Shown here: positions 17,395-27,323 of the stretch, one piece after another
Layout of the letters: each line of letters begins with the position of its first letter
Position numbering within the stretch: position 1 is the stretch's first letter
NCBI GenBank assembly: GCA_017512425.1
Contig: JAFWGI010000012.1
Span: 62,001 to 126,000, forward strand
Direction: 5' to 3'
Source: Hyphomicrobium sp.
GTDB lineage: Bacteria > Pseudomonadota > Alphaproteobacteria > Rhizobiales > Hyphomicrobiaceae
Length of the DNA: 64,000 bases
Position numbers and translations under genes: made by a program
Notes under the pieces: generated by a model
The model's database searches: none
Seen by the model: only the letters and a program-made list of their open reading frames with translations
What the model was told of the DNA's origin: nothing

Positions 17395-17574
17395 AACTCA
17401 CCCCCAAAAATACAAATACGTTTGCTGCATTGTCCCCGTTGACAACACTACAGCATCGAACGCTGGGCCTAATTATGGCCAATCTGATCAAGACGCGCCA
17501 GATGCAATCCGAATTGCGTAATTTCGTGCCGGGCGTCGCGCCGCGTGGCGCGGTTGGCCTAGCAAGGCGGCAGT

Positions 17575-17617
17575 ACGGACGGCAGGCTGTCCCGCCGTCC
17601 GTGGGTGGTTAACCCAC
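17575..17617 (-). terminator. Tandem hairpins after the His-rich gene
   Basis: ACGGACGGC/GCCGTCCGT (17575-17602) is followed at once by GTGGGT/ACCCAC (17601-17617), both within 60 bases past the stop at 17634. No long U-tract, so termination strength is uncertain. Confidence 0.45.
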
Positions 17618-17633
17618 CACGGCGAACCGCGGC

Positions 17634-17993
17634 TCAGTTCGGGATCCAAAGATCGACGAACGGCGCGCGGACATAGCGGCCGTGGCGATTGACGGCGACG
17701 AACGCAAATGGCGCATCGACGAGCACGTCGCGGCGATAACGGTGGCCGGTTTCGACGCGCGTGAACGGTGCTTCGACGATCCGGTGACGGCGATGGTGCT
17801 TGTAGGTGTGTTTGTGGTGACGCTTGTGATAGTGGCGCTTGCTATGCACCTTGATGACGCCGTCGGATGAAGCGCTTGCGAGCGCCGGGCGCTTCGGCGC
17901 CGACAAAGCAGACGCCGGCGTAACCGAAAGACTGGCTGCAACGAGCGCCGCAATGAATGTCAAAAATTTCGTTTTTGAAAATGCGTGTTTCAC
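17634..17993 (-). CDS. Small secreted His/Arg/Lys-rich protein
   Basis: Protein of 119 residues. GTG 17993 is chosen because GGAG lies seven bases upstream and it opens directly into a signal peptide (KTKFLTFIAALVAASLSVTP then ASA). The mature part holds a striking basic cluster HSKRHYHKRHHKHTYKHHRR, followed by VEAPFTRVETGHRYRRDVLV and a C-terminal VRAPFVDLWIPN. The His cluster could bind metal, nucleic acid or anionic envelope polymers, but none of this is shown. I do not recognise a characterised family; related secreted peptides occur in rhizobia. Confidence 0.65.
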   Translation of the reverse strand: MKHAFSKTKFLTFIAALVAASLSVTPASALSAPKRPALASASSDGVIKVHSKRHYHKRHHKHTYKHHRRHRIVEAPFTRVETGHRYRRDVLVDAPFAFVAVNRHGRYVRAPFVDLWIPN

Positions 17994-18215
17994 GATTTCA
18001 CTCCATGACACTGAGTAGTGCCTGGATTTTACCGGCGGCAGTTCTGCTTGTGCAACTGCGAAGCCGCCGCACATAGGCTCGTCGCATTGCCTTCAATATG
18101 CCGGGATATCCGTTGAAAACGCTGGTGATTTACATGCCGCCAGCGTGTTTTTCTGCCGCGTCCTATTGCCGGGTGCTAATATCGGACGGCAGAATCATAA
18201 TTTTTGGAGGTTTCG

Positions 18216-19436
18216 ATGCGCTTTGTCGTGATCGCTGCAGTCTCTTTTGCAGCGGCGTCAGCGTTTGCCGGGACGGCTGAGGCAGCCGCGCCGGCATGTG
18301 CAAATCCGTCGGCCCTTGGGGTCGCGCGCACCGTAGAAATCGATACGACCGGCGGGCCCGGCTTTGGCCTGGAACACTATAAGGCCTACGACTTCCTGCA
18401 GCCCAGAGAAGTCGTCCTGACGTTCGATGACGGCCCGCAGAAGTTCGCAACCGAAGGCGTACTCGCTGCCCTTGCAGCCGAATGCACGAAGGCGACGTTC
18501 TTTACGATCGGCAAAATGGCGCTTGGCTATCCGGAAATCATCCGCGAGGTGGCACACGCTGGTCATACGGTCGGCACGCATACCTGGAGCCATAAGCCGA
18601 TTGCAAAATTGAAGACCTTCGAAGAGGGGCGTGACGAGATCGAGCGCGGCATCAGCGCCGTGAAGCGCGCGGTCGGCGGACCCGTCGCACCGTTTTTCCG
18701 CTTCCCGACGCTGGTCGACACGAAGGCCGCGGTCGAATACCTCGGCAAGCGCAACATCGCGATGTTTTCGACCGATATCGACAGCTTCGATTTCAAACTT
18801 CAGCCGCCCGACAAGCTGGTCCAGAGCGTGATGGACAAGCTCGAAAAGAAGGGCAAAGGCATCCTTCTGTTCCACGACATTCATAAGAACACCGCGAAAG
18901 CGATCCCGCTGCTGCTGACCGCGTTGAAGGACAAGGGCTACAAGATTGTCCATCTGACCGCGAAAGCGCCGCTTGAGACGCTGGCCGAGTATGACGCGCT
19001 GATCGAGAAGGACACCAAGGGATTGCCGCAAGTCGGCGCCGATCGTCCAACATCGAGTGTCGTCAAAACGATTTCAGGCGAAGCGCCCGCAAGCGAGACC
19101 GCACCGGCGGAGATGGCACCGCCAGCGGCGGCGCAGCAGCAGTTGACGGTCGCGCCGGCACCTACCGCTCCAGTGGCCGCAACGCCTGCAGTGCCGGCAC
19201 CTTCGGCTCCGGCAGCCGCAACGGAGCCAACGCCTGCCGCTGCCGAGCCAGTTATTAAAGCGAGCGAGGCAACGCCCGCCGCGCCATCACCGTCGCCGGT
19301 CGCAACTGTCGGCGAGCCAGGTACGACAGCATCGATCACGCCACGCGCGGAAGGCGCTGACAGCGACAAGAGCGGCGCGACGAAATCCTATATCGAACTC
19401 GCCAAAGAATTCTGGGATGCCTGGTTCGGCAAATAA
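18216..19436 (+). CDS. Secreted polysaccharide deacetylase (NodB/CE4 family)
   Basis: Envelope enzyme of 406 residues removing acetyl groups from a glycan such as peptidoglycan or an exopolysaccharide. ATG 18216 follows GGAGG. Signal peptide (1-24), then the NodB domain: motif 1 VVLTFDDGPQKF (D71, D72), motif 2 HTWSH (H122, H126) giving the metal triad, RFP in motif 3 and LLFHDIH in motif 5. From about residue 275 the chain becomes an Ala/Pro/Thr-rich low-complexity tail of over 100 residues, ending in a short conserved SYIELAKEFWDAWFGK helix. The tail may span the periplasm or wall. Substrate not determinable here. Confidence 0.92.
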   Translation: MRFVVIAAVSFAAASAFAGTAEAAAPACANPSALGVARTVEIDTTGGPGFGLEHYKAYDFLQPREVVLTFDDGPQKFATEGVLAALAAECTKATFFTIGKMALGYPEIIREVAHAGHTVGTHTWSHKPIAKLKTFEEGRDEIERGISAVKRAVGGPVAPFFRFPTLVDTKAAVEYLGKRNIAMFSTDIDSFDFKLQPPDKLVQSVMDKLEKKGKGILLFHDIHKNTAKAIPLLLTALKDKGYKIVHLTAKAPLETLAEYDALIEKDTKGLPQVGADRPTSSVVKTISGEAPASETAPAEMAPPAAAQQQLTVAPAPTAPVAATPAVPAPSAPAAATEPTPAAAEPVIKASEATPAAPSPSPVATVGEPGTTASITPRAEGADSDKSGATKSYIELAKEFWDAWFGK

Positions 19437-19484
19437 GCAGATTGCGCGCCGTCGCTCGCTGATGAGCGCCACTTGAGAGACGGC

Positions 19485-19527
19485 AAAAGGAAACGGGTGG
19501 CCGCGGAACGGCCACCCGTTTCCTTTT
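19485..19527 (+). terminator. Strong rho-independent terminator after the deacetylase
   Basis: Arms at 19485-19502 and 19510-19527 are a perfect 18-bp inverted repeat with a 7-base loop; the arm ends are AAAA and TTTT, so it can work on both strands. It lies about 50 bases past the deacetylase stop. Confidence 0.92.
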
Positions 19528-19878
19528 GGACGCCCTGAGGCCCCCCGGGCCCGCCGCAAACCAAATTCGATTTACACGCATGCAAATACGCACAATGCGT
19601 GGATCGATGGGCGAATGTACTGCAGAGACGCGCGGTCTCCAGGGTACATTTTCGGCTATTTCGTGGGAATTTCTTACCCCCAGCTAATCCCCCGATCAGC
19701 TGTCCCACGAGCATAAGGCTAGGATATCTTCCACAGGTCTTCCACAGGAAACGAATCACTCTGCCCAGAATCCCGGCAGGTGTGATGATTCGAGCACAAC
19801 GCTTTTCTTATAAGTCAAGCGCGGGCGGTGGCGGCTTATGGTTATTTTTGCAGATAACGGACCATGCTCTGCGCAAAC
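19528..19878. other. Structured non-coding stretch with tandem DnaA-box-like repeats
   Basis: About 350 bases with no credible gene on either strand. Contents: an inverted repeat CACGCAT/ATGCGTG near 19575-19601; a stem-loop at 19616-19648 (TGTAC/GTACA outside, GAGAC/GTCTC inside); two head-to-tail 11-base units TCTTCCACAGG at 19727-19748; and AT-rich patches near 19800-19855. The unit resembles the DnaA box TTATCCACA with two or three changes. It could be an origin-like or regulatory element, or an RNA gene I do not recognise. Confidence 0.4.
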
Positions 19879-19905
19879 AAAAGGGCCGCTTCATTGAAGC
19901 GGCCC
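19879..19905 (-). terminator. Rho-independent terminator after the small ORF
   Basis: GGGCCGCTTC/GAAGCGGCCC, a perfect 10-bp stem with a 3-base loop (19883-19905), followed on the minus strand by TTTTGTTTG. It lies 60 bases after the stop of the 22-codon ORF. Confidence 0.9.
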
Positions 19906-19965
19906 CCGTGAGATAGTCGCGAATGCTGCGATCGTTATTTTAATCGCGGGCTCGCATGCAACGCA

Positions 19966-20034
19966 TCAGCGGAAGCTATCCGATGAAAGCGTGTGCGATC
20001 CAAACATCGCAGCCTTCATAATCCCACTCGACAT
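19966..20034 (-). CDS. Candidate 22-residue small protein or leader peptide with a perfect Shine-Dalgarno
   Basis: A 23-codon frame (ATG to TGA) coding a peptide that begins MSSGIMKAAMFGSHT and ends DSFR. It is preceded by AAAGGAGGTGATC, a 13-base match to the 16S rRNA anti-Shine-Dalgarno, with GGAGG seven bases from the ATG, the strongest ribosome site I see in the window. A strong terminator follows 60 bases after the stop, giving a compact gene-like unit. An 11-base direct repeat GGCTCGCATGC flanks it (19949-19959 and 20071-20081). I do not recognise the peptide. It lies about 100 bases downstream of the HPP-CBS gene on the same strand and might be its last cistron or a separate unit. Confidence 0.5.
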   Translation of the reverse strand: MSSGIMKAAMFGSHTLSSDSFR

Positions 20035-20135
20035 CGGATCACCTCCTTTCGTTTGTTGAAGATGATGCGAGGCTCGCATGCTTCGCGGTCGATGAAAAGT
20101 TACGATTCCGCAACGCCGGAGCAACGGCCGCAAAT

Positions 20136-21248
20136 TCACGCCGCGCCTTTGAGCAGCATGCGCGCCAGCGCGGCGAGCAAATCGGTTTGGCTGATAATGC
20201 CGATGGCGCGGTTTTGATCATCGACAACAACCACGGCATGCGTTGCGCCATCCGTGAGCGGCGCGATCTGCGCCATCGCTGGCGAATCGCGCTGTGCCGT
20301 AACCGCTGGCACCATCGCATCTCCGACGGGTCCATTCTCTGGCGTTAAATTGCGAAGCCCGATCGTGCCAAGCAGCACAAGGCCACGGTCGACAACGGGT
20401 AATGTCCGTATGCCGTGCTTGAGCAGCAGCCGGCGCGCCGTTTCAACATCTTCCGACGGATAAACAAAAACAATGTCGCGAGACATCAGATCGGCGCATG
20501 TCAGATCGGCGTGCTCGCGTATCAGAGCGCGCGCCTCGACCTGACGCAGCACGCGATCGAGATCGTCACGACCTATGTCAAACGCTTCGCCAAGATCGGC
20601 AAGCGCGGCATCAATATCGATGTCTTGGAAGCCAATACGGCGCGGCGCCGGCACGTCATCGGTATCGTGCACGTTTTGCGGCGCCGGCGCGGGCACATGC
20701 GGATAACTGTGACTGGAGACCTTGTGAAACAGCCAGCCGAGCAAGACGAGCGTTGCTGAATTGAGTGCCACGGGCATGAAAGCGAAACTGAAACCTGCAG
20801 CGGCAACGGCCGGTCCACCAACGACGGCCGTCAACGCGGCGGCGCCACCCGGCGGATGCAGAGATCTGGTCAATGACATCGCGGCAATGGCCAGCGCGAC
20901 TGCGAGCCCTGCTGCCATTGCCGGATCGGGGACAAGTTTTGCTGCAGCAATCCCGATCAAGGCCGAAATCGTGTTGCCGCCGACGACCGGCCAGGGCTGT
21001 GCGAGTGGGCTGGCTGGCACGGCAAAGACGAGTACAGCCGACGCGCCGATCGGCGCGACAATGAACGGCAAAGACGCTGTGGCGCCCAATGCGTATCGGA
21101 AAATCGCGGCCGTCGCTGCAATCGCGATGAGCGCGCCAAACGACGCAATGATCCGATCATGTAACGTTGCGCCGGCGAGGATGGGCTTGAATTGGGTTGC
21201 CCAGCGTTTGACGAGAGGCGGACGGCGCGGCTCGATCTGTTTCTGCAT
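20136..21248 (-). CDS. HPP family membrane protein with C-terminal CBS pair
   Basis: Inner-membrane protein of 370 residues. The N-terminal half (about 25-180) is the HPP domain: four or five hydrophobic helices, FIVAPIGASAVLVFAVP, and the name-giving SLHPPGGAAALTAV. The C-terminal part (about 240-365) is a tandem CBS domain: DLMSRDIVFVYPSEDVETAR, HGIRTLPVVDRG, then DGATHAVVVVDDQNRAIGII. Some HPP proteins transport nitrite; CBS pairs usually sense adenine nucleotides, so ligand-gated transport is a reasonable guess. It lies about 135 bases downstream of thiC on the same strand. Substrate is unknown. Confidence 0.9.
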   Translation of the reverse strand: MQKQIEPRRPPLVKRWATQFKPILAGATLHDRIIASFGALIAIAATAAIFRYALGATASLPFIVAPIGASAVLVFAVPASPLAQPWPVVGGNTISALIGIAAAKLVPDPAMAAGLAVALAIAAMSLTRSLHPPGGAAALTAVVGGPAVAAAGFSFAFMPVALNSATLVLLGWLFHKVSSHSYPHVPAPAPQNVHDTDDVPAPRRIGFQDIDIDAALADLGEAFDIGRDDLDRVLRQVEARALIREHADLTCADLMSRDIVFVYPSEDVETARRLLLKHGIRTLPVVDRGLVLLGTIGLRNLTPENGPVGDAMVPAVTAQRDSPAMAQIAPLTDGATHAVVVVDDQNRAIGIISQTDLLAALARMLLKGAA

Positions 21249-21382
21249 TATTATGTCAGGCTCGCGCGGCGGACGCAGTTGAGCGCTGCGGTATTGTTTG
21301 TTGCGCGAGCCTTAGGATGATACGCGCAGCTGCGCAAGCCGACGGCCTGCGCCGCGGTGAAGCATCCCGCCGGTTAATTTCC

Positions 21383-23344
<1,962 letters not shown>

Positions 23345-23465
23345 TCATCTCCCTCGCCCTCTCGCCGTTGACGAAACGGGTTGAGGGGATGCACGCGGCA
23401 AAGCCGGCGCAAAGTTTGTGGGTCATGAGAGGTCAGGTGCGGACACGGCATCGCCGCGTTGAAAA

Positions 23466-23562
23466 TCCCGTCCCTTCGCCGGTATGACCCGTATCAGGTT
23501 CTAAGGGTCTAGCGCTCGATTTGCGCATGTCTCAGCCGGACGACCGGCACCCCTCGGATGGC
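23466..23562 (-). promoter_or_regulatory. TPP riboswitch (THI element) upstream of thiC
   Basis: On the minus strand the diagnostic blocks occur in order: GAGGGGTGCCGG, GGCTGAGA, ACCCTTAGAACCTGAT, and ACCGGCGAAGGGA. These are the pyrimidine- and pyrophosphate-sensing helices of RF00059. It ends about 125 bases from the thiC ATG. Expected action is repression of thiC on TPP binding. Confidence 0.97.
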
Positions 23563-23681
23563 GCCAATGTGCGGCGAAGGCTGTCGAATAGCAAGCGCCG
23601 TGTTCAGCCAATCAAACGCGTGAAAAAGCCGCCCGCGGTTGCCCACGAACGGCCCGAAAAACTTGCGACTTTGGTCGGGCG

Positions 23682-24560
23682 TTACGGAATCTGAGCGCCC
23701 CACTTCGGATCGGCTTTGTCGACCTTGCGCGCTTCCTTGATGGCACCGTCGCGATTGGCATGCACTTCGAAATACTCCGACGATTTCCGCGTCAGTGCTT
23801 CGTAGTGCTTATGAATGCGCTGCGGTTCGCCGACGACTTCATATCCTTTCGCGATGATTGCGCGCTTGGCGTCGTCGGCGTTAAACGCGATCTCTGCTTT
23901 GATCGTCCCGTTTCGATGGAGATCGAGATCATAGGACTTGCCGTCCTTGGTTGCCTTCGCGGTGAAGTGCTTCTTTTCGGCGACCGGATCGCCTTGCAGC
24001 GTGTAGCCCTTGTCGGTTGCAAGCTTTTTGGCCTCGTCTACGCCAAACGCAGCCTCGGCGACGATCTTACCGTTGCGATGCAGATCGATATCAAAGGATT
24101 TGCCGTCCTTCGTTGCTTTGGCCGTGAAATGCTTTTTCTTGGCAATCGGCTCACCTTGCAGCGTGTAGCCCTGGCTCGCTGCGAGCTTCTTGGCTTCGTC
24201 AACCGTGAACGCTTTGTTCTTGCTGTCGTCTTCGCCGAGCAGCCACTCGCGCCACGTCTTTGTATCTTTCGAGACTTCAAGCTTTTTGCCGTCGGCGAGC
24301 GTGACATTATACGCGCGGACTTCGCCGCTCTTCGTCAGATCGCCTTCCACGGCGAGCGTGTCGCCGGACTTGATCGACCCGAGTTCGCTGATTTTAGGAC
24401 CGAGATTGACGAGAAACTTCTTGGCGTCCGATTGCACGACGACGCGATGTCCGAACACATCGCTCACCGGACCCTTGATGATGACGTCTTCAGCCGATGC
24501 CAGGGAAGGAGCGGCGATGACCGCGGCGAGAGCGGCGCCGCACAGCAGAACTTGTTTCAT
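23682..24560 (-). CDS. Secreted protein with OB-like N-terminus and three PepSY-like repeats
   Basis: Periplasmic protein of 292 residues, start ATG 24560 (KQVLLCGAALAAVIAAPSLA signal peptide). Residues 25-98 form a beta-rich segment (IIKGPVSDVFGHRVVVQSDA, GDTLAVEGDLTKSGEVRAY) that looks like a small OB fold. After a linker with EWLLGEDD come three repeats of exactly 54 residues: DEAKKL at 121, DEAKKL at 175, DDAKRA at 229, each continuing GY..(Q/V)G.P....KH and a strand DLHRNG or VHANRDG. The helix-strand-strand pattern ending in D..G.I resembles PepSY. The first two repeats are nearly identical, the third diverged. Role unknown; an ECF-type promoter candidate lies upstream. Confidence 0.7.
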   Translation of the reverse strand: MKQVLLCGAALAAVIAAPSLASAEDVIIKGPVSDVFGHRVVVQSDAKKFLVNLGPKISELGSIKSGDTLAVEGDLTKSGEVRAYNVTLADGKKLEVSKDTKTWREWLLGEDDSKNKAFTVDEAKKLAASQGYTLQGEPIAKKKHFTAKATKDGKSFDIDLHRNGKIVAEAAFGVDEAKKLATDKGYTLQGDPVAEKKHFTAKATKDGKSYDLDLHRNGTIKAEIAFNADDAKRAIIAKGYEVVGEPQRIHKHYEALTRKSSEYFEVHANRDGAIKEARKVDKADPKWGAQIP

Positions 24561-24626
24561 GAAGTCTCTCCATTTTGTGCTGCCGCACGTGGCGGCTTCC
24601 GCGGTGGATCGCGCAAAATGGCGTGT

Positions 24627-24656
24627 CCAGACCGTGCGCATCAACGCACGGTCTGG
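24627..24656 (-). terminator. Hairpin after the phospholipase-like gene
   Basis: CCAGACCGTGCG pairs perfectly with CGCACGGTCTGG around a 6-base loop, 42 bases past the stop at 24698. No strong U-tract. It overlaps the candidate promoter of the next gene. Confidence 0.5.
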
Positions 24657-24668
24657 TTTGGTCGTTCC
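24643..24668 (-). promoter_or_regulatory. Candidate EcfG-type (general stress) promoter
   Basis: The minus strand shows GGAAC, 17 bases, CGTT, which matches the alphaproteobacterial EcfG consensus GGAAC-N16/17-CGTT, about 80 bases ahead of the PepSY-like gene. Exact matches are expected about once by chance in a window of this size, so position is the main support. Confidence 0.4.
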
Positions 24669-24697
24669 GCGATATCACATAGAATTAAAGTTCGGCG

Positions 24698-26368
24698 TCA
24701 GGCCGCGAGCGCTTCGGACGCCGACGTTACCCATGCCTTGATCTTCTCAAGATCGGGCGGCTGTCCGTCGCGCAGGATGCGCTTGCCATCCGACGATGTT
24801 GCGAACGTCAATACGTCCGCAGACAGATCGACCGGGTCGGCTTCCGCGATCGCATGGATTGTCCGGTAGCCCGCGCCAACAAGAAGTTGTGCGCCGCCGC
24901 CGCGCAATCCCGGAATGTCGATCACGAGTTGCGCCTGGTCCTGCCAGTCGGTCAGCACCTCACCGTCGAAGCGGCTGTCGTCGAGCAGTTCCGCCATGTC
25001 GTGCGGATCGTGACCCAGAAAATCCGCGACCGTGTGAATGCCGAGGACAGCGAAGCGCTCCGCCATTTTAGGTCCGATCGACGGCGCGGCCTCAAGCGGA
25101 TCGCTATTGGCAAGGTACGTTCGCTGTTCCCGCGGTCCGCTGGCCGCATTGTCGGGCAATGATGTCACGGTTGGTTCGAGTGTTTTTGCCGGTTCAGACT
25201 CGGCTGCAGCGGGCGGTGCAACGGGTGGCGACACTACGACTGCCGCGGGCTGCTTGGTGCGTACCGGCTCGATATCCGGTTCATAACGTGGCGCCGGCTT
25301 TGCCGCTGTCTTCGTGACAGGAACTGCAGAGGCGATGGCGCTGGTTTTCGCGACTGGTGCTGCTGGTACAGGTTCCGGTGCGGGTGTGGCCAGTGCCAGA
25401 ATTTCCTCCGGCTGCACGGGCACGCGCTCGGCGCGCTTTTCGTTGCGCTTGGCGAGTTTAGGCGCGAGCACTTCTGCGGCGTGCAGATCGCGGATGGTGC
25501 GATCGTCTTCGGTCAACGTCGCGTCGACGCGGCCGGTGGCCTGCAGTTCGTCGTACATCGCCTGGACGAGTTTGCGGTCTTCGGCATTCGTGAGCTTTTT
25601 CTCGATCCACTTCGACGGGATTTTCAGCGTCGCGATGAATGTTTCGAGCGTCAATCCAACGTCGGGCGCTGTCACGCCCGCTTCACCGAACGCGCGGTCG
25701 AGCAAAATCCCGAAACCTTCGGCGGCGTAGATCAGAAGTTCCGCGACGAAGTTTTGCGAAACTTCATCGAGCCCTTCTTCAGGCACGACAACACCGCGAT
25801 GCAGATTGTAATGCGCGATCAGTTTTTCGTAATAGCGATGCGAAGCTTCGGCACCATCGCAGGTCATTTCCTTGAGCCAGTTTTCGTTCGTCCGGCGCGG
25901 CACATTGATCAGGCCATAGCGGTCTTCGCCGATCTTGCGCAGCGTATTGTAGGAGCGGTTGATGCTCCATTCGGTGGCGCGATGGATTGAGTTTTCGGCT
26001 TCCGTCTGACCTGTGTGAAACGGCATGCACGGGTCTGTGTAGTAGTGGCTCAATACGCCCGCGGCATAGGCCGCGTCAGACCATTGCTCCGCGCGCAATG
26101 CCTCGACCGTTCGGCTGTACCATTCAACGACTTTCTCCGGCGCGCCGCCCCAATAGTTTTCGCCGACATGCAATACGTGGTTCTTGAAATCCTTGAACGT
26201 GTTGTCGGGCGCCTTCGAGCCTTCGAGGTACCGCTCGACGTTTTTTAGAATCACGCGGCGCCAGGCTTCCGCGTCGGGCCGCTGCATGTGATTGAGCGCG
26301 TCGAGCGCCAGCTTGTGGTGCGTGCCGTTGGCGTGCGCAGCATAGATGATGCGGAAGAGGGCGGACAT
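24698..26368 (-). CDS. Phospholipase C-like (zinc-dependent fold) protein fused to DUF4332
   Basis: Protein of 556 residues; ATG 26368 (SALFRIIYAAHANGTHHKLA) is preferred. The N-terminal 280 residues are helical with the His/Asp spacing of the S1-P1/zinc phospholipase C fold: HANGTHH, HVLHVGENYW, GVLSHYYTDPCMPFHTG, and HRATEW. A variable Ala/Pro/Lys-rich linker (about 315-420) leads to a C-terminal DUF4332/helix-hairpin-helix region: AAPSIGPKMAERFAVLGIHT and GLRGGGAQLLVGAGYRTIHA, two tandem HhH-like units. No signal peptide is apparent. HhH units bind nucleic acid or protein, an odd partner for a lipase fold, so the true activity is open. Confidence 0.75.
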   Translation of the reverse strand: MSALFRIIYAAHANGTHHKLALDALNHMQRPDAEAWRRVILKNVERYLEGSKAPDNTFKDFKNHVLHVGENYWGGAPEKVVEWYSRTVEALRAEQWSDAAYAAGVLSHYYTDPCMPFHTGQTEAENSIHRATEWSINRSYNTLRKIGEDRYGLINVPRRTNENWLKEMTCDGAEASHRYYEKLIAHYNLHRGVVVPEEGLDEVSQNFVAELLIYAAEGFGILLDRAFGEAGVTAPDVGLTLETFIATLKIPSKWIEKKLTNAEDRKLVQAMYDELQATGRVDATLTEDDRTIRDLHAAEVLAPKLAKRNEKRAERVPVQPEEILALATPAPEPVPAAPVAKTSAIASAVPVTKTAAKPAPRYEPDIEPVRTKQPAAVVVSPPVAPPAAAESEPAKTLEPTVTSLPDNAASGPREQRTYLANSDPLEAAPSIGPKMAERFAVLGIHTVADFLGHDPHDMAELLDDSRFDGEVLTDWQDQAQLVIDIPGLRGGGAQLLVGAGYRTIHAIAEADPVDLSADVLTFATSSDGKRILRDGQPPDLEKIKAWVTSASEALAA

Positions 26369-26483
26369 GCGAGGCCTCGCGAATAGATGATCTGATCGCG
26401 TTTTAAATGAGTCGCGTCCGCGAAAGTTCCGGCGGCTCAAAGCGCAAGTGATTCGCTAACCGGAATCGAAGCGCGAAATGCAC

Positions 26484-27266
26484 CTATCCGCGTCGCGATA
26501 GCGCCTGCGACAGCCGCGTGCCTGTAAAATCGATGACGTCGGCCGCCACGCCGCGATCCTGCGCGAGTTTCATCACAAGGCGCGTTCGCGCGGCCATACT
26601 CACAATGTTCGGCGCGGCCATTTGAGTTTGAGGGGCATCGAGATGGCGCTGCAAGGCATCATGCGGGATGCCGAGCGCATGGCCGACGGCAAGCGCTTCG
26701 TCGTGCGCGATGTGATGCGCCGCTTCGAGATATCCCATCAGCGCTGCCGTCGTGTGCGCGCTGCCAAGCGGGCCGGTGCGATCAACTTTGCCGATGAGGC
26801 TCAATATCGGTTCGGCCGCATCGACTGAGTCTGGAAAGCCGCCAAGAAGAATGGACGGCGCCGGCGCGTTGCGGTCGTTGTACGTCGCGGCAAAAGCCGC
26901 GTCGAGGATTGCGACGCCGCGCATTCCGGTAACGCCGAGCAGCGCCTGCGTCTCGCGCGGCGGCCGCACACCGAAATCGACAAGGATCGCGCCGGGGTTC
27001 ATTTCGGCGGCGAGGCCGGTTTTCTCCGGCGTGCCGATAAGAAATTCCCGGAACACTGTTGTGTCGTCGATGAAAGACAGAACGAGGGCGCAGTCGAAGC
27101 CGATGTCCGTCGCGGTCGATGCGGCTTCGATATTCTTCGAGCGCTTCCCGTGATGTCCGCGGTCGATCCGATAGATCATAACCCGCTGGCCGGTGGCGGC
27201 GATCCGCTCCGCGATGCTGTCGGCGCTGCCGTCAGCTGCAACGATACCGATTGGGCGATTGGACAT
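26484..27266 (-). CDS. Beta-hydroxyacid dehydrogenase-like protein with altered active site
   Basis: Protein of 260 residues with the 6-phosphogluconate/3-hydroxyisobutyrate dehydrogenase layout: an N-terminal Rossmann-like part, LVLSFIDDTTVFREFLIG, AILDAAFAA, and a helical C-terminal half. Key positions are changed. The dinucleotide loop, normally GxGxxG, reads IGIVAADGSADSIAERIA. The block normally GxxGxGxxxKxxxN reads GPLGSAHTTAALMGYL, so catalytic Lys and the following Asn are absent. It may be inactive or use another chemistry. ATG 27266 is chosen for the conserved first strand. It is 57 bases downstream of the MoxR operon and may be co-transcribed. Confidence 0.7.
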   Translation of the reverse strand: MSNRPIGIVAADGSADSIAERIAATGQRVMIYRIDRGHHGKRSKNIEAASTATDIGFDCALVLSFIDDTTVFREFLIGTPEKTGLAAEMNPGAILVDFGVRPPRETQALLGVTGMRGVAILDAAFAATYNDRNAPAPSILLGGFPDSVDAAEPILSLIGKVDRTGPLGSAHTTAALMGYLEAAHHIAHDEALAVGHALGIPHDALQRHLDAPQTQMAAPNIVSMAARTRLVMKLAQDRGVAADVIDFTGTRLSQALSRRG

Positions 27267-27323
27267 TTCGTGCTCCCGATGCGCGCGCTTTTCTGTTGAA
27301 GCGTCGCTGCAAGACAAACGCGC

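Noticed and set aside
17575..17617. Part of a CRISPR or REP array
   Set aside because: Only two different adjacent hairpins, no repeated unit; explained as termination structure.
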